From Solea solea (lineage: Eukaryota > Chordata > Actinopteri > Pleuronectiformes > Soleidae), in contig NC_081138.1 in assembly GCF_958295425.1 (NCBI RefSeq), forward strand, positions 19,218,886 through 19,282,885: a stretch of 64,000 nucleotides of DNA. The letters run 5' to 3'. The position numbers and the translations under genes are program-made. Positions 48,243 to 61,023 of this stretch are shown one piece after another. Numbering within the stretch: position 1 is the first letter of the stretch; every line of letters starts with the position of its first letter. The notes under the pieces are model-generated. The model ran no database searches. It saw nothing but the letters and a program-made list of their open reading frames with translations, and was not told where the DNA came from.

Positions 48243-48386
48243 CATTACATTTAACAGACGCTTTCATCCAAAGCAACTTATAAGGGAATTGAGTACAATC
48301 AGCCAGGGGTGGAGTTGAACTTGCGACCATGATGTCTTTTGCATACAGAGTACTGGTCTTAACCACTGAACCACTCCACCCCTCTT
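48243..48386 (-). mobile_element. tRNA-derived SINE, minus orientation
   Basis: Starts TTACATTTAACAGACGCTTT and CCAAAGCAACTTATAAGG, and ends with a complement of a tRNA-like head (GAACTTGCGACC, then CTTAACCACTGAACCACTC). This is a very common fish SINE pattern. Confidence 0.65.
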
Positions 48387-48689
48387 ATTAAATTGGTTAA
48401 AATTTCCACACATTATGAATCAAGTATCATCAACTTCTTCCACATGGAATGAAGGGAAATATTTCCAGTTGCACAAAAGTGTTTAGGATCACATTTAGAT
48501 TGTCATGTTTTCAGTATCAACATGAAGCTACTCGCTGAGATTTAGTGCTAGTTTTAGTCAAATCAGAGGTTGCAGTGACTAAATTATTGTTTTAACATTA
48601 AACAATAACTTCACAACACATTGTTGAGGAATACTCATTATGTGTGTTATTGTGTTATTATTGTGTGTTCTTGCACAGTAGGTGTAGCT

Positions 48690-48862
48690 TTGTGAGGACT
48701 AAATGACTAAAAAAAAAGACTATAAACCATAGGGAGTGAGGACTTTTTGGCAAAGTGAGGAAATTGAGCCCTTAAAAATCTTTTCAGGGCTTTTGGGGGT
48801 TAAGACCTGGTTTTAGGGTAAGGTTAGGGTAACCGGCTAGGGAATGCATTGTCCATAAAGCC
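48690..48862 (+). repeat. 'ttaggg'-rich interspersed repeat
   Basis: GTGAGGACTTTTTGGCAAAG, GGTTAAGACCTGGTTTTAGG and GTAAGGTTAGGGTAACCGGC, then TAGGGAATGCATT. Inverted relative of 29820-29985. Confidence 0.6.
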
Positions 48863-49004
48863 ACCTCGTCATTTCTGAGTAATTATTGAGGTTACATGTA
48901 AGATATGAATTGTAATGAGATTATGGTTAAAGTTAGATATTTACTGGTTACAGTCAAAGTTAGATATAAGATTTGTTCTCCAACTTCCAGATTCCATTCA
49001 GTGC

Positions 49005-49240
49005 CTCTGACACGAGGCTCAGTGGTAGACTGAGTCGTCTTCCAGCTCAAGGTTCTTGGTTCGATTCCTGGCTCGACGAGTCTGCGTGCCGATGTGTCAC
49101 TTAACCCCACGTTGCTCCTGGTGGCCACCCATAGATGTGCTGTATAAATGTGGGAGTGAATGGCAAAACTGTAGTGTAAAGCAGCTTTGAGTGGCCATCA
49201 AGGCTAGAAAAGTGCTACATAAATATTTACCAGGCCTGCC
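49005..49240 (+). mobile_element. tRNA-derived SINE, same family as 26685
   Basis: A-box-like GGCTCAGTGGTAGACTGAG, B box GGTTCGATTCC at 49058-49068, then GATGTGTCACTTAACCCCAC and the tail TCAAGGCTAGAAAAGTGCTA. Confidence 0.75.
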
Positions 49241-49819
49241 GTGTATGATGTCAGCACATCAAACTAAACTGTAAACATTAACCGTCAGATTTTATTCAAG
49301 TACCTGAAACATTTTGAATTTATCACATTTGAATTTATCACATTTATTTGAACCACCCTATGTTGGCCTATTTTACTGTGACACTGCAAAGTAACAGTTC
49401 AGTTAAAAGTGCAGTGGATTATTTTGATGGAAAAGAGGAAGCACTTTGGCAGCAGGGGGCACCAGAGAGCTACTGACCCTGAACGTGAGAACCACAGCTC
49501 CTCAACTGAATAAGAATTCAGTTTTCTTGATTAATTGAGTTAATTACATTGTGACTGCTTTGTCTTGTAAAATACGTTGGATATTTTTGGATTATTTCAA
49601 GTTGAAAAATGTTGGCAAGGAAAGAGGAGAACAAAGCCAGTATAGGAGCACTTTGTGTACAAAGAGCCCTCAGCAATATTATCTGAATGATCTACTTAGA
49701 TTATCTATTCAAATGTATTCCGAGTATTCCTGTACCTTTACTGCATTTTTAAGAAACAAAAGACCAGTGGAATGTTCTCCCAGTTGTCCAATGTGAAGTG
49801 GAATTTTTGGCCTTGATGT

Positions 49820-50330
49820 TGTCCTTAACGTGTGCCCGGCGGGGGCTCACTGGCCTTCCTTTAGCTGGGAATACAGGATTTATTTAGGGAGACGTGTTGG
49901 GCATGCGGATGATGTGGCTGCTCCATTAGTGTGGTGGCAATACTGTTTGTGTTAGCTTTCCCCGAAACACTGATGTTGGTTCTTCTGTGCCTCCCAGTGG
50001 ATCCTCAATATCCTTCCTAAGGATCTTTGGTGTTGTTGTTCCAGGCCTCTCAGATACCTGCTGTAGTTAGTCCAGGCCTCAGCTCCATACAGCAGGGTGG
50101 GGAGGATGACGGCACGGTAGACTCACAGTTTGGGCCTTTAGGTCTCGATCTTCAAATTCTCTTCCAGAGTCTAGCGTTTGCACACTCATACGATGACTGA
50201 CCTCATGGTCGATGTCAGCGTTGGAGGAGAGAAGGCTGCAGTGTTGGGGGATGTCCACTTTTATGACAGGCTGAGTGAGTGGCTGTTTTGGTTGGAGGTT
50301 GATAGAGGATGTGGGTCTCCTTGATGTTAA
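49820..50330 (-). pseudogene. degenerate LINE reverse transcriptase 3' region
   Basis: On the minus strand the pieces read LLSSNADIDHEVSHRMSVQT, then VYRAVILPTLLYGAEAWTNY, SRYLRGLEQQHQRSLRRILR and IHWEAQKNQ, then a diverged tail, with stops and frame changes. VYRAVxLPTLLYGAExW is a hallmark C-terminal RT block of a LINE family. Only the 3' part remains. It lies in the desert after glo1 copy B. Confidence 0.7.
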
Positions 50331-51257
50331 CTTACATCATTGTTGTCATTCCCATAGAGAGAATACAGCAGTGGACAAGCTTTGGCACTCTGAAAGTAGC
50401 GAGGCACAGTTGTGTGGGTTTTATAATTCATAAACCTTCAACCTATCATTTCATCTGCTGTCCCACCTGCAACAGAGCCACACTCACTGGTTTAGGAGTA
50501 GGCCTAGTTTGTGTAGTTGTGTGATTAACTGTTTATATTCACAGTAATCATACGCCTATTTTTAGTGATTCTTGATATATTATGTAATAGTAATTTAAAC
50601 AAAGCTATTTATGTCTTGTCAGTCCATTTCTGTCCCTATAGGTCAGCCGTGTAATGGCCCGCCGTACTGTAAATCTTTCCATTTATGAAACCTCTTATTC
50701 CATCTGTAAAGCTGATGTCATAAAGTAAAATATTTGATGTTATATTTAGTATTTATGTATATAACATACAGTAGTTTCTTATCAGAACTACAGTTCCCCG
50801 CTAATTTAAACCATTTAATTTGACAACTATATAAATCCTCTGCTGACTAAATGAGTGAATTATCCTTTCACCGTACTTGTCTGATTATCTGCAAACATAC
50901 AAGTCTCTGTCATGTCCAGTCCGAATGAGACACTTTCTTATTCTGAATTTGTTCATTTACTTGCATCTTTATCAAACAAAGGAAACATTTTCTGTGTTTT
51001 CACTGACAGGTGTAATGTTCAACATACATACACAAATACTTAATCAAGACATCATCCTGTTTTAGTTTATGGTTCAAATATAAAGACTTTTTTGAGACAC
51101 TGATGACTCAACCATCAGTTAACATCAGAGACAATATATTTGCCAGGTGAGGTAAAGTGTGTGTAAGGTGATGACTTTGTCACCCCACAGGAAAATAGGT
51201 TATTAACTCCCTTATCTTAGGTGTCGTTTTCACCATTTTGCCACAGGTGAAAAAAAC

Positions 51258-51267
51258 TCTCTCTCTG

Positions 51268-51301
<34 letters not shown>

Positions 51302-51303
51302 CC
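51258..51303. repeat. (CT)n microsatellite
   Basis: CTCTCTCTGTCTCTCTGTCT followed by pure CT. Confidence 0.85.
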
Positions 51304-52087
51304 CCATTTCATTCTCATGAAGCATTCCTTTCAAGTTGACATTGTGCATTGTGTCTTCGTCGCGTCAAAGCCGTCATTATGAACCTAACTGATAAAACCT
51401 TTGCACAAAAACACCTCAGGAGCACTCGCTCTCTGCACCTGCTGTTGCCTGGGGGAAAAAAAAGGAATGTTCCATGTGCGTAAGTTGTCTTTTTTCCTCT
51501 CTATAATTTACATTTGGAGATGAAAAAGCGTGCATCAATTATTTTTGCTAATGTGCATTGGAATGGTGAAGTGCTCCCTTGGCTCGGAAATTATTTTCTA
51601 TATTAGGGACTGCACATGTGAAGTACACTATTGATGCAGACTTGCTGAGATTGGCCTATTATGCAGAGTAGCAAGTAGCTCATGCTGATACAAGTGTGTC
51701 ATTTTTGAAGTCAAATTGAGGTCATAGGAATTGCTGTAAAGTCAGAAGGCACATGTTGAACTAACACAGAAAATGAGCATAGTCAAAGAAGAGAGCATAT
51801 TCCTCGCAGAATAAAGAGAATATAAAATTTATGTAATTGGACACTGTAATTGCTGGATTTCTTGAAAATCTTCCCAGTGATGTATTGAAGTTGCATGATA
51901 GTATTAGTGATGCTCAGTGCTCTGAATGAGAGCGCATGAATGTCACTCAAACCTTTACTGAAACATACCACGTGCAGTTGTTGGATATTGGTTTAGAGGA
52001 ACTGAATCTAATTAGAAAATGATAGCTCACAGGGAAAAGAAACGAGACACAGCACAAATAGATTTTAAACAGTAACAATAAAGTTCT

Positions 52088-52290
52088 TCATAACAGTTGT
52101 GTCAAAATACATTTAAAAGAATGCAGAGAATTGTCAGTTTGACACGGAACAGGTTGAGAAGGCTTTCCAGAAAAAGTACAAGTGAAAGTCATATAAAGTG
52201 GCTTAGTGATAGTAATGTCTACATTAGGATGGTTGTTCCAGAGCTTCTGGGCCCTGATCTGACTGACAGACAAACTGATTTGTAACATGA
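52088..52290 (-). pseudogene. LINE C-terminal remnant, minus strand
   Basis: The minus strand encodes SQIRAQKLWNNHPNVDITIT then KPLYMTFTCTFSG, matching IRAQRLWNNLP...ITKSFYMTCFFSG at 54990-55100 on the plus strand. The LWNNLP block is typical of LINE ORF2 C-termini. Confidence 0.5.
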
Positions 52291-54724
52291 CAATAGGTTG
52301 CAAAATGGCTGTTGAGAAGAATGGATGCCAATTAGTCATGAAGAATGCACCCACTGTGTCTGTGATTAGAACAAATCAGTCAGTCAGTCATGATGACTGG
52401 TTGACTACCACCAAGTCATTCCTGTCAGTTAAGTCTTGGCACATGTTCATGGAGCTGTGATCATCTAATCTGACACAGAGACCAACGTTATTATGTCGTC
52501 TGACTCCGGCACGAGACGGTTGCTGAAGTCGTCAACAACAACAACAACAACAGCTCTCGCAAAGATGCTCATTGATGCTGATAATGCCTACTATCAGGAG
52601 CAAAGATTGTAACTGAGATTTTTCTTGATGGAAAATCTTTTTTTTGTTCAGTTTCCAGTAAACCTTGGTGCTGGTGTGTCAGATTATGGATAACAGACAG
52701 TCACAGGAGAGGGAAAAAAAAGTGACCCATTTTAAAGGCTTCAGGTTATGCAGTAGATTGGAAAGAAGCCACAGTGTGCTGATCTCTTCACCCTTCACTG
52801 CCCGTCAGAGACTACTCTTAGCTTAAACTACTCAAAGGTTACCTGTCAGGTCTGCTGTCCTATTCAGAGCATCACAGGGCAGAAGAGACGAAAAGGTACA
52901 CAATATCTCAATGGTAGAGTTGAGGCTGTTATAGAGAGGCTTGAAAGATTGTGTCCACTGTATGTGGTGTGGAAACAATCGTGGGTTTGACAAGTCTTCA
53001 TTGTCTATTCAGTTTGTTTGTATTCCATTAAATTGAATGAATATTTGCTTAGCATTTGCTGAGTTTATTCAGCAGTTACAGCTGTAATCCAAATGTGCAT
53101 TCATCTGTGTTACAGTGTAACACATGTCCTATAGTTATAAATTCATATTTAGGATTTTAGGACATTTCAAAATATTAGGCACACCGAGTTCTATAAATTA
53201 GAAAGTTAAACAGCAGACTGCAGGGGATCCCAGTCTGTATTTACAGAGAAAGTAATAGCCATCCATCAATGTGGCCTGAGTCCATAGACTAAACACAGAC
53301 TGAGAAGTCCATTCAATGAGCCTCATCTACTTGGATCACAGACACCATGAAGGAAGAGGGACACGTTGTATAATTCTATGAAGTATAAAGTGTAGACTGA
53401 GGCTTTAGACACTGGAAAATAAAGAAAACACCATGTTTTAATGTATTTTCTGGGCCACAGACTGGGGTTCTGCAGTCCTGGAGGTCAATCAAGTCTTGTG
53501 ACTACACTACAGTCTTAAACAAGTTTTGAGTTTTCCAAATCCAAGTAAATCCAACCAGCCAGTTTTGTGTGTTAAAGTTTGACACTTTCACTATACAATA
53601 GAATAGAACAGTGAGATAAACAGAATAAGTCATCAGTGACTATGACACATCTGTTTTCAGAGGAGTGCCTTATGTCTCGTTTTCCTCAGCTCAGTGAAAG
53701 AGATAATTGAAATGAATCAACCCATACATTTATACAAACAATTCCTCAACGCGGCAACAAAAGTGGGAACAACACTGTTCACAAACGCATAACTGGCACT
53801 TGTCCAATCTCTGGATCTTGAGTAAGATTCTGAATGCATCTTTAAATGCCACCTGAAGCAAACCATGTATAGATTTGTTTTAGGGGAATTATTTTGGCTA
53901 AAACCAGCAAAGAGTATAATTAATTATATTACTGTTGTTCCATTTTTGGACCTTGCTCTTGGTTGCATGCTTGTTCTGTCTGACTAGTCTTCCTGTCACA
54001 GTTGTATGTTGCCTTTACATCTTGTTCGAGTGTTTCATGTTCCACTAAATAAGGGTAGAAAGACAGATGTGTTGTGAGTCTAGGAAAAACCACGCTAGAT
54101 CAGCAGCGTGGGGGTGTAATATGGGTGGGTTGTGGAAGAGCAGGGATTGTGGTTCGGTCAGAGTGAAGCAATGACTGATTATAAGATTTAACCCCAATAC
54201 TGTACAAGCAGTTCAATTACATAGGGATTAACCTGAAATTGAGTCTGATGGTGGTGAAGCCGTGAAGGTCATAGCCTGATTGGACTGAATCCCAGAGTCT
54301 AACATCTGCATGAACCAGCAGCCATTGCTTCATCACATCACACACAGCTGATAATCCACCACCATTAACTGAGGAGAGCGTAATAATGTGACTGAGAGGT
54401 CAGGCAATGATGTTCTCATTTGCATGGCCACCGACAAACTTCACACACAGAACCACTGATTGGAATGTACTACTTAATTAGGTACGCCAGTTCGACTGCA
54501 CGTTTACACACATATCTAATCAGTATCTAAACACATGGCGGCAACTCATGCATGTATGCATGTGGACATGGTCAAGTCCACATGCTTACGTGCAAACCGA
54601 GCATCAGAATGGGGAGAAAAGGTGATTTAAGTGACTTGTTAGTTTTATATGGGCTGCTCTGAGAAACTGCTGATTTACTGTGATTTATGTTTTACACATA
54701 ACCATCTCAAGGGTTTACAGAGAA

Positions 54725-54845
54725 TGAGAGTAGGGGTCGTGTGTACCTAATAAAGTGGCCTATAAGGGTCATATCAAACATAGCTGAGATTGGCACAGCT
54801 ACCCCACTATGTAGAGGATAAAGTGGTAGAAAATGGATGGATAAC
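54725..54845 (+). repeat. 3' end fragment of a fish interspersed repeat
   Basis: GTACCTAATAAAGTGGCC, then GGATAAAGTGGTAGAAAATG and GATGGATAAC. The end of the piece matches the tail of the 57215 family. Confidence 0.4.
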
Positions 54846-54984
54846 AAACATCGAATTATGTTTAAATTGAATTTAGCGGTGAGTGGTGATGTTAATAATC
54901 CCATGTTTCAAATCAGTTTGTCTGTCAGGGATGTGGTTCAATCACCACTTCATCCAGACTAAACGGTCTCAATTTACTGGATTG

Positions 54985-55110
54985 CCTATGGGTGACTCTC
55001 AAAAGATCAGGGCCCAGAGACTCTGGAACAACCTTCCTGAGGAGGAGATCAATGCCATTACTATCACGAAGTCATTTTATATGACATGCTTTTTCTCTGG
55101 TTTTCTCTGG
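54985..55110 (+). pseudogene. LINE C-terminal remnant, plus strand
   Basis: Encodes SQKIRAQRLWNNLPEEEINA then ITKSFYMTC. It is related to 52088-52290 in the opposite orientation. Confidence 0.5.
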
Positions 55111-56159
55111 AGTACAGACCATATTGGTTTTATCTTGCAGATGATGTCAATGTAATATGACTACTACTCCTACTAATACTACTTACTTGTACAGTAAGTG
55201 AATCAGCGGCAGGGATCATAGACGTGTTCTGAGAGAGAGAGAGAGAGAACATTTCTTCTCACTTTTGTACGTTACTTTTACAGTTAGCAGGAAAACATTC
55301 AACAAACATGTGATCGTTATTTTATTACATACCTCAGGCTGAATGACCTTGTGCAGGTCCTTATAGATTCAAACCCAAGTGGATCTTACTGACATCACCA
55401 TCACTTTATCACACGTTAGTGTCTCTGAGGTCGTATGTGGGATGAAAAGATGCTTTTCTCTTCTCTGTTCAAACCTCGGTGACAGGGTCAGTTGGTTTGA
55501 AGTCATGATCTTTCCCACACTTTCTCATCATCGTTTCGCTCTTTTCTACCCCATGAAACAGGCACCAAATAGAGTGAAAAGGCGAGATAAAGCAGCAAAC
55601 ATACTCTTAAAACAGAGTACACTCAAGTTGATGAGATTTTATTCGGTAGGTGCAGCATCCAAGTCATAATCTGTACGTTGCACAGTCCACCAATTTTCAC
55701 ACATGCCCACACTAGCAATTATTATAATAATTGAAGTGAAATTACAGCTTTACTTGGTGTAACACAAATAGTAAAAGCAGCCGTACATGTTTGCAGACAA
55801 AACGCACAGGGATTTTCAGCGGCCCTGAAACCCATGAAGATGAAATCTGATGGCAGAAATCTTCACTTTGCTTTTCAATAAATGGCTGATAATAACAGTA
55901 AAGGCTCCAGACCAGTACTTTCAAGTATAGGCTCATGCTTGCACGCACACTCTCAAGAGGCATCATCTGTGTCACATTCAACAACCACACGTACAGTGTT
56001 TGCTTGATGATGAAGTGCAGACACATTCATGGGAGACATGATGTTTCTTTCAGTCTACTTGTGTTATACCTAAATAATATTCATGACACTGAAAACAAGA
56101 CATTAAACCAGTTTCTGCTGAGCATTGTTTTAGTGAACTCCACAAAGGACGCGGTCGGC

Positions 56160-56520
56160 CTTTATATGGACAATAGTATTTAGACGCCTCGACCATCACA
56201 CCAACAGGGACTGTAATGACAACTCAATACATATTCTGTACTTTAATATGGAGTTGGTCCCTCTTATGCAGCTATGACAGCTTCCACACTTCTATGAAGA
56301 CTTTCCTCAAGATTTGGTTTGTTTTGTTTCTTTGGGAATTTATGCCCATTCGTTCTGGAGAGCATTTACATTATGAGGCCTTCTTGTCCAACATCAGTGC
56401 CTGGTTCCCTATCTCTGTTCCAGGTCATCCCAAAAGGTCTTGCGGTCAAGGGTCTGTGAGTCATGGTTCTTCCACACCAAACCCATCAAACCATGTCTTT
56501 ATAGTGCTTTGACAAGAAGC
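56160..56520 (+). repeat. Tc1-derived fish repeat ('tatggacaatagtatt')
   Basis: TATGGACAATAGTATTTAGA, CACCAACAGGGACTGTAATG, ATATGGAGTTGGTCCCTCTT and TGGGAATTTATGCCCATTCG are words of a widespread fish repeat, probably a non-autonomous DNA transposon. No protein is encoded. Confidence 0.6.
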
Positions 56521-57214
56521 CTACCTCGTGGAAAACATCACACTCCTGCCTGAGGTATTGTCAGTAAGGGCTATTTTTTTCCATTAAGCATATTCCCTCT
56601 CTCTCTTTTTTCCTTAAGTGTCTTTAAGGGAGGTACACATAAAAGCTCTTTTGTTATCTAATGAAAAGAGCTCATGCCTCAATTTCTCCACTGCTGACAT
56701 GGCTAAGAAGAAGTGCAGTAGAGTATCTGTGTTTGATAAAAACTGGGCCTGCAGGATAATTTCTACAATAATGAATCCAACAGTTATTCAAATTTAAATC
56801 CTTCATTTCTTTATTAAAAGCAGTTTGTTTTTTGCCAATGTTTGGATTAACTGTTTATTTTTCACAAGCTATGGAAAGCCAGAAACACAACCCTGACTTA
56901 AAAAAAAACCGTAGTGTGAGGGAAATGTCCCATTTTGTTTTATCAGAAATCAGATAAAAGGTTCCACAAATCCCAAACTGTGTTTTAATGAATCTTAAAA
57001 TAATGTGTGATGGGACTTGGCACATAGACACATAGTGGGCAGCTTTCCCACAGCACTGTCTCTCATTTCCAGGCTTTATGCAGCATTATATTTAACACAG
57101 AGATGTAAAAATGGTTACATTTTCTCCAAGCTCTCAACATGCAAGAAGCTAATTAATCCTTCAAAATGACAAGTTGAACTTTTTTTTTATAGTTAGCACT
57201 CTTGCTCTTTGCAG

Positions 57215-57530
57215 CAAGATTACCCGGGAGCCGAGTTTGCATGTTCTCCCTGTGTGTGTGTGTGTGTGGGTTTCTCCGGGTTCTCCGGCTTCCTCCCACA
57301 GTCCAAAAACATGCAATATGGGGATTAAGTAAATCGGACACTCTAAATTGACTGTAGGTGTGAGAGTGAATGGTTGAATGGTTATTTGTCTCTACAGTAT
57401 ATGTGACAAACAACCATTCTCTATATGTGGCCCTGCGATGGACTGACGTGTGCCCCGCCTGTTGCCCTTTGTTGGCTGGGATTGGTACAGCAACCCCCGT
57501 GGCCGTCCTGTGTGTGAATGAAGTAGAACA
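57215..57530 (+). repeat. fish interspersed repeat ('gcatgttctccc' family)
   Basis: Contains GAGTTTGCATGTTCTCCC, a GT run, TCCGGGTTCTCCGGCTTCCT, CCACAGTCCAAAAACATGCA, then GGCCCTGCGATGGACTGACG and a diverged 3' part. Minus-strand relatives are at 1725 and 60620. Confidence 0.7.
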
Positions 57531-57786
57531 GTTTGTGCTTGTACAGGAAAACCAAAACCATTTAAAATAGGTTAAAACTCTCCTTAGGCCTGATGGGAGC
57601 TACAAAATTGGATGATAATTCACCATTCCTACAAAAATGTAACAAGTAGTTTTAATTTGTCGTTAATAAAATTTGTTAACACTCTTCTCTCACAAGTTTA
57701 AAATCTTGAATCCAAATGTGTGTCTGGTTCACCACCAAAATCTAACGATTTCTAATCGTTTTCTTCCATAAGCCTTACATCCAGAC

Positions 57787-57809
57787 ACACACACACACAC
57801 ACACACACA
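57787..57809. repeat. (CA)n microsatellite
   Basis: ACACACAC run of about 23 bp. Confidence 0.85.
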
Positions 57810-59049
57810 GCCTGTCTGATATATGAGGCACAAAAAACAAACACACAAACTATAGACTACATATGGTGGTTTTAGAGGATATGCTGTACAAAAGACACCC
57901 TGCAAAGCTTAGAGCTGCAGCTCATAGATAAAGACAACAAAAGACTTAAGTGGGCAGATTTGGTCGACATATTTGCATAAGACATTGTTATTAGAAGGAA
58001 AAAAGTGAGAAATTTTTGACATGCTTTTATTGGAACTCAAGCTCGATGATGGAATAGCTTTGTGTACAAAAGCATAATTCACATACTGATCAATAAAAGA
58101 AGGATTAAACCAGAGATTTTTTACACTCTCCTATGTTAAATTGTGCAGGCGGAGAGGGGATTGCAACAGACAACTGCCGGGGGAGGCACAAGTTGAGAGG
58201 AAGGACCCCCCAAGAACAATTTATATCAGTCTGCAGCAACAACAGTTTTGTGACAATTCATTTAAATTGTATGAGGTGCTTTATGTGCAGGAGACTGCAA
58301 CTGACACTGTGGTTAAAACCCTGCATTGGTGTCTGAATGGCTGTGATTGGAGAGTGACTGTGAGGCAGCTGATTACAGCTGGAGCATATGAGACCATGTG
58401 TAGTGCATGACCTAACCTTGTTTTCATCCACTGCTAATAAGACGAATGTTGGCTATAATAGCTGTTGATACCTGTTCCCATCATTTATGATAGTAATTTT
58501 CTTTCTTGCACTGAATCATGAATCATCATCATCAGACCACACATCACATGCTTTCCCCACCCACATATTTCCAGGGCAGTAAAAAGTTGGAGAGGTATTT
58601 TTGTGATTTCGCAGCCTTGATTTAATGAATCTGTTTCCATTACACTTATTTGCATCTACTCTTTTTTTTTTCTTTTGCTGTTGTTTGTTTTCTATTTTCT
58701 CTCCTCTCCCTATTCAGTTTAGTTTATTCGCAAACTAAAAATGCGCATAAAAGCAGGCTTGTGTGCATGTATTGTGCGTAATTGGCTGCCTGGAGGAACA
58801 TTTTAAGGATTTTTTTTCCTAAATAATATATATTACTGTGATTCAAACGTTCCTATGCAACATCAACAACAGCGCAGCACAGTGATGAGAAGAAAACCCT
58901 GCACTCATTTATTTAATTAACGCCCGCAACAGAGATAGAGCCGCAGGATGGGTTGGCTCATGGTGTTAGTTAATGCGTCCTCCTCATACCACTTACTCCG
59001 ACTGAACGGACTCTTCTGATGACGCGCGCCAGAAATCTGCGGAGGGCGC

Positions 59050-59084
59050 AGTGGAGTGAAAGTGAGAGAGGATACAGGGATCAG

Positions 59085-59119
<35 letters not shown>

Positions 59120-59264
59120 GTCTGTGCAGCAGCATCTTCAGCAGCAGCATCATCATCAGCAGCTGAAGAGGAGATGAAGCTGCAGCTGCTGGGACTTCAC
59201 TTTGTTTCCGTCACTCTGTGACCCGAGGAATAAATACACGTCCACGCGACTACACGGACACAGA
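59050..59264 (+). promoter_or_regulatory. gnrhr: candidate gnrhr promoter and 5' non-coding exon
   Basis: A locally GC/CpG-richer patch (GACGCGCGCC at about 59020) and a (CA)n run precede a stretch ending in a strong donor, ACACAGAT/GTAAGTTT at 59265. A short frame at 59173-59220 (MKLQLLGLHFVSVTL) ends in TGA. It could splice to the acceptor at 61023. There is no direct proof that it belongs to gnrhr. Confidence 0.35.
59087..59115. repeat. (CA)n microsatellite at the candidate gnrhr 5' exon
   Basis: About 28 bp of CA shortly before the candidate 5' non-coding exon. Confidence 0.85.
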
Positions 59265-59457
59265 TGTAAGTTTGTTGCGTTGTGTTTGTTTTTTACATTT
59301 GTTATCTATAATAAATGAATGCGTTGCTCACTATAGCTTAGTTGATGCATGTTGTTGATGCTGATGCTTTTATATTTTTCCTCTTTTTAACCTGCAGATT
59401 TACACTCACCACGCAATTGGTTTGATACATAAGACCCATAATAAAGTGGCATGAGTA

Positions 59458-59794
59458 TAGGGCTGAAACAATTACTGGATTTATCAATTATTAATCGATT
59501 ACTAAATTAATCGTCAACTATTTTGATAATCGATTAATCTGTCTGAGTGTTTTTAAGGAATTAAAACACGTTTTCAGATTTTTCAGCTTCCTAAGTGTGA
59601 ATATTTTCTGGTTTCTTTGCTGCATGTAACTGTAAGAAATCATTAAAACTGAACAAAACAAGACCCTTGAGAACGTCATCCTTTCCATTTGTTTGGATTT
59701 TCTGACATTTTCTGGACCAATAGATTATTCAACTAATCGAGAAAACAATCAGACAGATGAATTGATAATGAAAATAATCATTAGTTGCAGCCGT
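59458..59794. mobile_element. hAT-type MITE (AT-rich 'cgattaatc' element)
   Basis: The left end TAGGGCTGAAACAATTA and the right end TTAGTTGCAGCCGTA are an imperfect inverted pair. The interior is rich in ATCGATTA-type words at both ends. This matches a very common fish hAT-like non-autonomous element. No clear 8-bp target repeat was found. It lies between the candidate gnrhr 5' exon and the coding exon. Confidence 0.6.
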
Positions 59795-60619
59795 AGTGTG
59801 TTCCTTTGCTGCTGTAGCTCATCTATTTCAAAGTTTGTTGGTTAATGATGTCACTTGAACTCCAATTTTTGATCATTTCAAACCAGTGTGGCCATTTTCT
59901 CCTGACCTCTGGCCTCGACATGACACCTTTAACCAGAGAACCATCATTATCTGTAAGCCCCTGAGATGACTGGTGTAAAAACAATTACTCAGACATGTCT
60001 GGCATCAACAACCATAGCAGATTCAAAGTCGCTTAAATCACCTTTCTTCTCCACCCTCAGTTTGAACATCAGCAGCAGGTTGTCTTGACCATGTCTGCAG
60101 GCCCAAATATTATATTATATCAGATATTTGCATTAACAAGCACTTCAGCTGTTATCTTTGTAGCGGCGTGTTTTTAAACAGGAACGTTTCTGCTCTAAAT
60201 GCCAGAGTAGCACTTATTAAAGAAAGCACACATCGACCTTATGGTGTAATTAACTTGATTGACTGTTAGCCTGGGGCCTTATGCTGTAAAGGGGCCCACA
60301 AGAGTGGCTGATCACTTGATGGCCGAGTCATCACATGTGTGCACATGCCCATGGTTCCATTTCTTAATAACGTCAGTCTAGCGTTGGGTTCTCGTGGACC
60401 TCCTCACATAACTTCATGCGTGGACTAATGTGGAAATGGGTGAATGACGTGAATGAAAATGTACATCACGCTGGAGCCTAGTGGACGTCTGTGCACACGC
60501 AGGCAAGAATAGTATTATTAAATGCTATAATTGGCCATGTATAAACTCTTGAATCCCAACACTACAGCTTTCTGCCTTGTAATTTCAAATTGCCATTGTT
60601 TGGACCACAAAGAGTCAAA

Positions 60620-60860
60620 ATCTCATCTTCTACCGCTTTATTCACCACATGAGGGTCATGAGCGGGCGGCGCTGGTGCCAATCCCAGCTGACACAAGGCA
60701 AAAGGCGAGGCGAGGTACACCATGGAGAGGTCACCAGTCCATCACAGGGCCACATAGAGACAAACAACCATTCACTCGCACACACACCTAGAGTCAATTT
60801 AGAATGTCCAATTTACCTAATCCCCAAACCTGCATGTTTTTGGACTGTGTTTGATGAAGT
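60620..60860 (-). repeat. fish interspersed repeat, same family as 57215
   Basis: The plus strand shows CACCAGTCCATCACAGGGCC, ACAAACAACCATTCACTCGC and CCTGCATGTTTTTGGACTGT. It lies just upstream of the gnrhr leader. Confidence 0.65.
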
Positions 60861-61023
60861 CCCTTTAAATGTCTTGATTGTCAGGTTGTTGGGTTTCCGG
60901 CTCCCTGGTGCACAGAATCAGGATCAACCACGAACCCTACACTGCTCACTGCTCTCTTTCTGTCTGCCGCTGTTTTACTCACTGAACTCATTTTTTTTTG
61001 TCTTTGTATGCAAATCCATGCAG

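Larger units (their letters stand above)
47976..59000. other. 11-kb gene desert after glo1 copy B
   Basis: No coding exon of a known family was found. Contents: SINEs at 48243 and 49005, the TTAGGG-rich repeat at 48690, LINE relics at 49820, 52088 and 54985, repeats at 54725, 56160 and 57215, CT and CA runs, and a (CAA)n run at 52537-52551. Open frames up to 98 codons here lack recognisable motifs, and at least one lies inside a repeat. Confidence 0.55.

Noticed and set aside
55379..55669. 96-codon open frame in the desert
   Set aside because: No domain, no splice partners and no similarity I recognise; within the range expected by chance.
56216..56512. 98-codon open frame
   Set aside because: Lies entirely inside a common Tc1-derived fish repeat.
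59173..59220. Short secreted peptide MKLQLLGLHFVSVTL
   Set aside because: Only 15 residues with a stop; better explained as a uORF in a 5' non-coding exon.
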